This document shows, piece after piece, positions 9,356 through 16,099 of a stretch of DNA of 16,099 nt (position 1 is its first letter; the number at the start of each line of letters is the position of its first letter). The DNA comes from Asterionellopsis glacialis (lineage: Eukaryota; Bacillariophyta; Plagiogrammaphyceae; Rhaphoneidales; Asterionellopsidaceae), in the NCBI GenBank assembly GCA_014885115.2, contig WKLE02002500.1, forward strand, positions 5,689 to 21,787, written 5' to 3'. The notes below the pieces were generated by a model. The model ran no database searches, had not been told where the DNA came from, and saw only the letters and a program-made list of their open reading frames with translations. Made by a program: the position numbers and the translations under genes.

Positions 9356-11323
9356 TTATTCTTCCTGCAAAGCAGCTTCAAATGCCTTGGCTGTAAGCTG
9401 TTGTTCCCATTCTGAAAGTTCTTGGCGGATTCTTTCGTGATTGGTTTGTACATCCTTGCAATGTCCGATTAATTTTTCAACCATATTGGTACGATTCCAA
9501 TTTGCAACAGATTTTGCTTGTAGTGCCAATACAACATAGTCACATGTAAAATTCTCATCAATCATAGAAGCCAGGATGACTGCAACTTTAGGTTGATCAA
9601 AATCAATATCCACATGTTCTAAAACTTGTTGAAAATCTGTAGGTGATAGATTGGAAAAGACGGAAGTTTTCCAACGTTCATCCGCAGATTTCTTTTCAAT
9701 GATACCAAGATCACTTACTGACATTTTTAATTCATCCAATAACTTTGTGAGACTCGGATCGGATGATTCGTCTACGTCAACATTGTGTTGCTGCTGCTCA
9801 TCAGGGAACGTGACAGATGTCAAATTAATTTCAGCCTCGTCCGTGTTTTCACTTTCTACTACAATAGCATTACCACCTCCTACTGTGGCGTACGAGTTAG
9901 GAACAAAGATAGGTGATGTAGATGTAACTGCATCATCACCTGCTTCATCAACCCATGCTGGTACTGCAATTTCAGGTTCTTCATTAGACGAAAATATAGG
10001 TGGTGTCGAATCATTATGAGATGCTGAGCCACATTGGATGGGGATTTCTAAACCCGGATCACCCACACAGCACCCAGCTGTTGTTATACCAATTCGTATA
10101 CTATGATTTGTTCGGATGAAATGTCCAGAGTATGTATCATTAGCACTCTTTTATGAAAATACCAAGCACACAAGAAGAAATAAGGCAATGTGAGACAGGA
10201 AGTTTTCTAGTGAAAATGAAGTTTAGAAAAAACCGAATAGAGAATAAGTATTAGCTTTTGACCTACCGAATCAAGAGAAATAATTCCACAATGTGCACCA
10301 GCTTCAATGTCGTTCATAATTTCATCAAAGTTACTTTCGCCCATGCGTGATGTCACATAATCTTCTTGTCCCCGTGATTGAAAAGTTCCAAAGTCTGCTC
10401 TGGATAGGGTACGATATTGATTTTCTGTACGACCATCAACGGTCCATGATACAATTTCAGTCAACATGGCATGCGTGGATTCAATTTCGACACTTGTATT
10501 ATTCACGCATGACATTTTCACAGTCACTTGTTCACCACGTTCCAAGATGGTATCATCTACCTTGGCACCATAGGTCATACTGCCTTTGCTGAAACAACAT
10601 GCTGAAACGGGTGTTGTAATGGGTTCTTTGAAACATGGGACACGATCTTTACGTAATGGCTTGGAGGATACATGAATTTCTTGTCTAGATGAATAATTTG
10701 AAAACCAACCTGAGCCCTTCAATTCTGCCTTGATATAATATCGAATGGAACAACGACTATCCGAATCTGCACCGTGTGCTTCCATGGTAGATGGTAACAT
10801 ACTAGGCAGGTCTAATTCAAACGGTAATTTATAATTTCCAGGTGGAATTTGTTGACCATACCCGTCTAAAAAGAGTTCTTGTTGATTAACAGGAATAGGA
10901 ATTTGTAAAATATTTCGTGCGCCCTTGACAGTTCTCGGGAAAGATTTGCTTTCCATTTCACCAGGTTCACCACCTATTTTAGGAACTTGTTTTACTTCTT
11001 GATATGTAATTTGTGCTCTTTCTTCACCAACTACAATAACATCTAAAAAACTGCCAGACACTTCTTTATTCGTGGAAAAATAAACATACCCTGATAAGGT
11101 AGATCCTGCTTCTGCTCCAAAAACATTCGCATTTCCATCTAATGAATAAATATGATTGGCGTACAACAACAAAACAAAAAGAAAGACGAACAATGGCTAA
11201 TGTTAGTAAAATCCTGAACGGGGAATCATGATGCTACATGCTATAAGGTCAACAACAGTTCCACCTTCGAAAGCTAATGCAGCACTGACCTTTCGTTGTA
11301 AGGCGAACACCGATGGACCCCAT
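9356..11323 (-). CDS. Arrestin-like protein with a long acidic and helical C-terminal extension
   Basis: Three exons: 11323-11290, 11138-10267 and 10147-9356. The introns are 151 bp (11289-11139, GTCAGT donor, CATTAG acceptor) and 119 bp (10266-10148, GTAGGT donor, AAAAG acceptor). Phases agree and give 565 residues. The first exon codes MGSIGVRLTTK, which joins to DGNANVFGAEAGSTLSGYV, the first strands of an arrestin N domain. LPFELDLPSMLPST and IRYYIKAEL are typical N-domain segments. The C domain spans about 190-341 and only closes after the second intron, where HFIRTNHSIRIGI and DPGLEIPIQ supply its last strands. Such proteins are cytosolic adaptors for membrane-protein sorting or ubiquitination; no PPxY motif is visible. 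Residues 342-430 are acidic and probably disordered. Residues 433-565 are helical, and about 469-529 resembles DUF4476-like repeats (weak). The last 40 residues look like a coiled coil. Confidence 0.83.
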
Positions 11324-11975
11324 GCTATGAAAGATTTCCTAGTGTTCTCCTAATATTTTCAAGTTATACGCTAGATAATTTGGTTTCGATGGAACAACAC
11401 AGAGGGTACGAAACTTGATGGACTTCCCTTTTTTTTCCACTCTTGTTGAGACTTCTTTTTTGTGTCGAACTTCAAATTCTTTTCACGATGCAAAGATTCG
11501 AGACAACAATGATTTTCTCGCGACCAAGCGAAAGAATCCGCAGATCCGTTGAGTCAAGTCTATGATAATAAGTGCACACGAATCAATCCAAGACATACTT
11601 GTCTTGTATACATGTATTAGAGTAGATATAAGGTACATCGTAAAGTACCCTTCTATTAGTTTCTAATAGGAACACGACTACTAGGTGAGTAAGTCAGGCG
11701 ACATCTTCACGCTTGAAAAATTCTGAAAAATGCTTTCAGAGGTACTGCACCATGGAATTATTTGAGTATGAAATCATAGTAAAACATATCGGATAGCTTC
11801 TGATGACGTCACCACAATAAGTATCAGGTCAATCATTTTCTTCGAACCTCCATTATTTTTTATTACAGTAAATAATCAATGTGGACTCCCTGTCCCTCAT
11901 TTGGAGACCCATGACCACCTTTGGGGGGGGGGGGCTAAACCACGAGGCAGAACTGGCAAAACTATCTGCAAAGCT
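11324..11975. other. Intergenic region between the arrestin gene and the Copia element
   Basis: No supported gene. It is probably the arrestin promoter. Visible features are a perfect TGACGTCA palindrome (11804-11811) and a 12-base G run (11923-11934) about 40 bp from the LTR. The five bases before the LTR, AAGCT (11971-11975), would be one copy of a target-site duplication, but the other copy lies outside the window. Confidence 0.5.
11804..11811. promoter_or_regulatory. TGACGTCA palindrome (CRE-type bZIP site)
   Basis: A full eight-base CRE palindrome lies about 480 bp upstream of the arrestin start. CRE-type TGACGT elements are reported in CO2/cAMP-responsive diatom promoters. A functional link here is inference. 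Confidence 0.35.
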
Positions 11976-12110
11976 TGTTGGAGGGCTCCTAGCTAAGGCT
12001 CCTAGTAATATTGTGATAATATTAGTAATAGATTTACTTTCCTAAAATTATGATTACTAAATTATATTTTCTACTTCCTAAAGTTTCTTTCCTGTCTCCA
12101 GACGTGTGTC
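11976..12110 (-). repeat. 3' LTR of the Copia element (inner boundary uncertain)
   Basis: Bases from 11976 onward match the right end from 16045 for all 55 bases available there, apart from a 4-base GCTA insertion near 11991. It starts with TG, as LTRs do. It contains an inverted repeat TAATATT-GTGAT-AATATTA. The inner end cannot be fixed because the partner LTR is cut by the window edge. It must lie near or before the RNase H stop at 12113-12115 unless the LTR overlaps the coding end. Confidence 0.65.
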
Positions 12111-12112
12111 TC

Positions 12113-13146
12113 CTAGTAAGATACCACCACATCCATCCATTCCCAATATTTGGAATACCCCCCATTGCAATCTAATCCCGTCTGCACCAGCTCATTTGGT
12201 TTGTGGATGTCGTGGGACTCACGATTCTGTTTGTCCTCTGACACTCTCCCTTTGGGAGTTCCACTACTCATATATTTGTCTCTACCTACAAATAAAGTAA
12301 TGTGTTTCTCAAATAGAGGCCCAGATAAATTCTTTGTAAATACATCGGATGTCATCTCATCTCCACTCTTCCAATAACATTCAATAATTTCAGCTTCCTT
12401 CAATTCTCTTAGGCAAAACTGTTTAACTTCCACATGTCTCAATCTTCCTCCTACTGTCCAATTATGTGTACTAATGTCTTTTGCACCTTTATTGTTGATT
12501 TCCAGTTTCATCAGTAACTTCACTTTTAATCCTAAACAATTCAAAATTTGCATCACAAAAATAATATCCATGGCACAGTTCACTGCCAAAAATAACTCAG
12601 CCTCTGTCACTGACAAAGCTATGATGGGCATCAGTTTGCTTCTGAATGATGTAGGCACACCATTCAAAAATGTTGACCATCCTTCAATGCACTTTCTGAA
12701 TTCATCTTTAGCATAATCTGAATTGCTCATTCCAGTAATTTCAAACAGAAAATTTTTCAAACCATCCCATATTCCATTGGGTTATGATAATAATCCGCGT
12801 TCGGCCATGTTCACCACATATTTCATCACTCTTTTCATTGCTTTAATGTGTGATTCCATTGCGCAGCTCATCATCATGGAACATTCTCTTGTACAATTCA
12901 AAATATCAGGGCAAGTCCACCTCATCATGTGAAGCATTTTTCCAGCTCATTTCCTGTAGAACAAATGCCTCTCCTTGGTCACTGTAACCTTATTCTATCC
13001 CTTGCTCAGAATGTTTCCTCATTGGTTTTCAACAAACTTATTGTGCTATGTGTCCACAGCATCCATGGCCTCATCATATTTTATGACTTTTAGTTCACTT
13101 GTATGTGAAATCCACCTCCAAGAGCTGCTCCTATCATACTTGTATC
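12113..13146 (-). pseudogene. Copia reverse transcriptase remnant and RNase H
   Basis: The RNase H frame (12760-12113) is fairly intact. It shows SDYAKD, the SVTEAELFLAV segment, RLRHVEVKQFCLREL and the terminal SDVFTKNL, as in Copia RNase H domains. Upstream in the same frame, with stops, is the segment that normally joins RT to RNase H (HIKAMKRVMKYV and following). At the other end, near 13100-13030, is the start of the RT region (TSELKVIKYDEAM), after one frameshift. Only about 100 bases separate these two anchors, so nearly the whole catalytic RT including the YVDD-type site is missing. TAG, TGA and TAA codons interrupt the remnant. Confidence 0.82.
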
Positions 13147-14262
13147 CTATGCTGCCTCTAATTCCTCAATATAGGTCATGTGATTGTTTGAGAATAATTG
13201 AAGCTCATTAAATTCTCTCATCTGTGCATAAAAATACTGCTCTGCTGGTTTAAATGTGACTGCCTGTTTGAATGGAATGTCAATGTTGGAATTTGAATTT
13301 TTGTAGTCTTGAAATTTAACTGGTGTTTTGACTGCTCTTCCTGATCTCATTGTAGTTGCTCGATCTTGATCTTTATTCTCTCCCTCAACTGCAACAGGAT
13401 CAGAGTCCTCATCATCATCTTCTTCTTCCAACTCACTGGTTTCTTCAACATCTGGTATGGCATCATGGATTGGTATTTCACTGGCTTCTTCCTGTTCAAA
13501 CGGTAGTGGTAACATGTTGTTCTCACTGGCATCTAATTTTTTCTGATAATACATTCATTTCAACCACGTGACATCTTGGGTTTCATAAATTTGTCAACTT
13601 GGCAGGTGTAACATGCCATAGCAATCACCTTCATGATCTTTTGTATATCCAAGAAACATGCAAGGCAGGCCTCTATCACTGACTCATGGAGTTGTTTTCT
13701 GCTTGAGTGTTACTGTTCCAGCCTCTCCTAAGGTCCTTATATGCTTAATGAAGCGTGGTTCATAGCCAAAGAAATGCTTGTATCTTGTTTGCACCTTGCC
13801 ATCAATATTGACTGTGACAAGGCCATCCAAAAGTATTGCAGTTTCAAATGCCTGTGGAAAAATTTGATAACGCATTGCCTTTGGTATGTTGGCACGATAC
13901 ATCATAGCCCTGCCTTTGTTGGCCAGGACTACAAATCCAAGCTCTACCAAATAGTTCTGTAGAGGAGTATTCCTTGCTGTATATTAAAAAGGAATGTCAA
14001 ATTTCCATGCGTCATTCTTGGCACGTAGCTGTAACTTCTTGTTTTCACCCGCGTTGTCCATTCTCATATGCTTGAAAATCAGCTTGTTGTTCTTCCATCA
14101 TTGAATCTGCTCCAAAGTTGGTTCCACCGTGCCATTTTTGGTGGCAAAGAAGCAGGTAAACTTGAGATTGGTTTGCTCACCAACCATGGTTCTCCAGTGT
14201 TGTTTGGAGTGCACTGGAGGTCCATTCTTTTCACCTTTAACAGTTGCAATATATAAAAATAT
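13147..14262 (-). pseudogene. Copia integrase core, C-terminal domain and acidic linker
   Basis: The DDE core survives in pieces. RMDNAGENK (near 14050) carries the second Asp, and TPLQNYLVELGF (near 13945) the final Glu. The expected first Asp in the strand before IATVKG reads Tyr (TAT, 14251-14253). MFLGYTKDHEGDCY (near 13650) is the conserved C-terminal Copia integrase segment. An acidic Glu/Asp-rich linker (13554-13147) leads toward the RT. Frame breaks and stops include TGA at 14098-14100, a TAA near 14016, two TGAs between 13620 and 13555, and TAG at 13147-13149. Confidence 0.78.
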
Positions 14263-15117
14263 TCATTCTGCATTTTCTTTTGCTGGTATGTGATCACTGT
14301 CTTTGCTCACATTCTTTTGTTTTGTTTTTCCAATACTGCAGGCTTCACAGGGCTTTATTGAGCCACGTACAATGACCCATTCAAGGGCCTTTAAAGCAGC
14401 ACTTGTTGCATCCTCATTCATATGTCCCAGCAACTCATGCGCTTTGTTGGCATTCACACGGATTTGATGATCAGTTCCTGATGCTGCAATCTCTTTTGTT
14501 GGTTGGCTTCTTTTGAAGTACATTGCAAACATAATTCCCTCTCTTGTCTTAATCTTGATGTCAAACTTGATCATTTTGTCATCTTTTGTTAACCAAATTG
14601 CTTCTCCATTTCCACCAAGATTCCATCCTTGATTTAATCTCTTTGTTAAACTGAACAAATTGAACTTATTTTGTGGAGAATATTTCACATTCAACATCAT
14701 TACCCTCAACATTGAATTCCCTTGCTTGTCACAAATGGTTCCTCCCAAATCTCTGACAGTTTCCATCATTGTCTTGGATCCATTTGCCATTGTTGTGTTA
14801 TCATCTTTTCTTGGATTTTGGTGATTTTGCAGGCCAATCTTGTGCCCAGTACTGTCTACACTTGCCCCAGTATCAGCAATAAATACATTGGGGTCCATAA
14901 GTAATTCCAATGTCTGAGGATATTGCATCTTATCTGTCTGACATACGTTGATCTCTTGGATATGATCAACACTTGCTTCATCATCTGTGCAGACTAAGTC
15001 CAAAATGTCATACCTGTTTACTCTATAATTTTCTCTTGTCTCAAAAGTTGTAAATGAGCCTTTATTTTTTGACTTGGTTGTGCACAGAAGCACCTCAATG
15101 TTATCGGTACTTGTCAT
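14263..15117 (-). pseudogene. Copia aspartic protease and GAG-pre-integrase zinc finger
   Basis: This 284-residue open stretch is the best-preserved part of the polyprotein. The protease active-site motif FIADTGAS is present. The NLFSLTKRLNQGWNLGG segment and IWLTKDDKMIKFDI follow, as in Copia protease-integrase junctions. The pre-integrase finger is HELLGHMNEDATS followed by CEACSIGK, an HHCC-type site. The ATG at 15117 is only an internal Met: the frame continues upstream into the gag zinc knuckles. Confidence 0.87.
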
Positions 15118-15985
15118 TCCAGTCTTGCCCCTTTCATCATTGTTCTTCTTGTACCATGCTGGTCTCTTACTTGCATTATTGGGGTCCTCCCAACAATTGA
15201 CTGCCTTGTGGCCGACTTTGCTGCATCAGTTGCATTTTCTGTTGAACTTGCAGCTTCCTTGGCCGCCATTTTTATCATTCTTTGACTTCTCAGGACATTG
15301 GTTCACTTTATGCCCCTCTTTCTTGCATCAATAACACACATCTTCCCACTGTCTGCACTTGATAATCTCAGAGTCGACACTTGTGGTTCCTTTATTTCCA
15401 TACAATATTTTGTACAGTTGATTCATTGCTTCTTGCAGATCTTCGATTCTTAAGGAGGTTCCCTTACTTCTCTGCTCACAGGTCAAAACTATACTGCATT
15501 TGGCTGGTACATTCTCAAGAATGGTTGCTATCTTCTCTTCTTCAGGTAATTGAAACGTTGCGATGTTGTATTTGTTCTCAATTCACTGATTGCTTCAAAT
15601 AAATTTGTGGGATCTTCCTCTTTCTTCATGCTCATGGCATTCAATGCTCTTCGTAACTCAATTTTAGAATCCACTTGGCCATTCTGTACTTCTTGGTTGA
15701 TAAAATGCCTATCCGCAATTCACTTGGAAAGTCCATGGTGAGATTAGCAGTTGCAATCGTATTCATCTTCTTTGCTCTTTCTTGCTTCTTTCCCACCTCA
15801 GTAGTTGCATCCACTGCTGTATCTTCACTACTTGGTAAATTTTGATCCCTCATCTTCTTGATGCTTTCAGCAAAGCCATACACTGCAGCATATGCTATGA
15901 ATGGCATCCACCAGACTAGGAAATCCTTGTGCTCTCCTCCGAAGGTTGGGAGTTGCACTGACTTTGTTGACATGTTATTGTTCAT
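15118..15985 (-). pseudogene. Copia gag with two CCHC zinc knuckles, each broken by TGA
   Basis: The capsid part starts MNNNMSTKSVQLPTFGGEHK and includes typical LPEEEKIATILENVP and EAMNQLY segments. Frameshifts lie near 15710 and 15575. Two CX2CX4HX4C knuckles follow, at 15336-15295 and 15234-15193. Both have all four metal ligands but an in-frame TGA (15328-15330 and 15226-15228) at the residue just before the second Cys. Downstream the frame runs directly into the protease. Confidence 0.82.
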
Positions 15986-16044
15986 GTTTCAGGTCTTACA
16001 CCTTCAGTCCTAGCCTTAGGACTCTCCCGTTATACTTCGAAGTA
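15986..16044 (-). promoter_or_regulatory. Copia 5' leader with primer-binding-site region, hairpin and palindrome
   Basis: About 59 bases separate gag from the LTR. They hold a perfect 7-bp inverted repeat AGTCCTA-GCCT-TAGGACT (16006-16023) and most of a 14-base palindrome ATACTTCGAAGTAT (16032-16045) that touches the LTR edge. The primer binding site is expected directly next to the LTR, that is, in the palindrome. I cannot name the primer tRNA. Confidence 0.45.
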
Positions 16045-16099
16045 TGTTGGAGGGCTCCTAAGGCTCCTAGTAATATTGTGATAATATTAGTAATAGATT
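16045..16099 (-). repeat. 5' LTR of the Copia element, truncated by the window edge
   Basis: These 55 bases match the left LTR from 11976, except that GCTA is absent between the two CTCCTA units. The LTR continues beyond the window. Confidence 0.8.

Larger units (their letters stand above)
11976..16099 (-). mobile_element. Degenerate Copia (CoDi-like) LTR retrotransposon, truncated at the window end
   Basis: Coding order on the minus strand is gag, aspartic protease, GAG-pre-integrase zinc finger, integrase, reverse transcriptase remnant and RNase H. Protease and integrase before RT is the Ty1/Copia order. Both ends carry the same sequence starting TGTTGGAGGGCTCCTA (11976 and 16045). The protein fragments resemble diatom CoDi elements as I know them from that family. 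It is shortened to about 4.1 kb, with most of the RT missing, several frameshifts and at least eight in-frame stops, so it cannot be autonomous. It has the same orientation as the three upstream genes. Confidence 0.9.

Noticed and set aside
11923..11934. 12-base G run as an LTR polypurine tract
   Set aside because: It lies outside the element, left of the LTR, whereas the tract should sit just inside the 3' LTR.
15193..15336. Stop-codon recoding (TGA as Trp or Sec) in the Copia element
   Set aside because: The element also has frameshifts, TAG and TAA stops and a large deletion, and the host genes end normally; decay explains it better.

Overview
The window looks like nuclear DNA from a stramenopile alga, most likely a diatom. 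Four points support this. The genes carry short GT-AG introns of about 90-150 bp. A Ctp-type protease has an N-terminus resembling the diatom plastid signal, with an Ala-Leu-Ala/Phe site like ASAFAP. An intact-looking cytochrome P450 lies in an AT-rich, loosely packed region. The right quarter is a degenerate Copia element whose protein fragments resemble the diatom CoDi lineages. The taxonomic call is an inference; there is no rRNA or organelle marker.

Layout: 1-749 has no recognisable gene. 750-2816 (+) is a single-exon P450 of 688 residues, unusually long because of low-complexity inserts. 2817-4085 holds a C-terminal fragment of an unrecognised secreted/GPI-anchor-like protein on the minus strand (3306-3713) and an imperfect TG microsatellite. 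4086-6899 (-) is a two-exon C-terminal processing protease (S41), 907 residues after splicing, with a large insert in its PDZ domain. 6900-8032 is about 1.1 kb of intergenic DNA with a repeated AGCCAA-TGGCGG motif. 8033-8925 (-) is a three-exon gene for a signal-peptide-bearing hotdog-fold protein resembling FabZ/FabA but without the catalytic histidine motif. 9356-11323 (-) is a three-exon arrestin-like protein with a long acidic and helical C-terminal extension; two separate reading frames are joined into one gene by phase-consistent introns. 11324-11975 is its upstream region, with a perfect TGACGTCA palindrome and a 12-base G run. 11976-16099 (-) is a Copia element bounded by two copies of the same LTR end; the right LTR runs off the window.

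The exon structures were worked out from splice-site sequence and codon phase. In all five introns proposed, donor and acceptor phases agree and the joined protein fits its family better than either frame alone. The Copia element is dead: it has frameshifts, many in-frame stops, loss of most of the reverse transcriptase, and an apparent loss of the first integrase aspartate. The genes do not form an obvious pathway. A plastid protease, a secretory hotdog protein, an arrestin-like adaptor and an ER-type P450 are ordinary neighbours in a eukaryotic chromosome. I found no clear new multi-gene system. The most unusual items are the His-less secretory hotdog protein, the split PDZ domain and the arrestin fusion.
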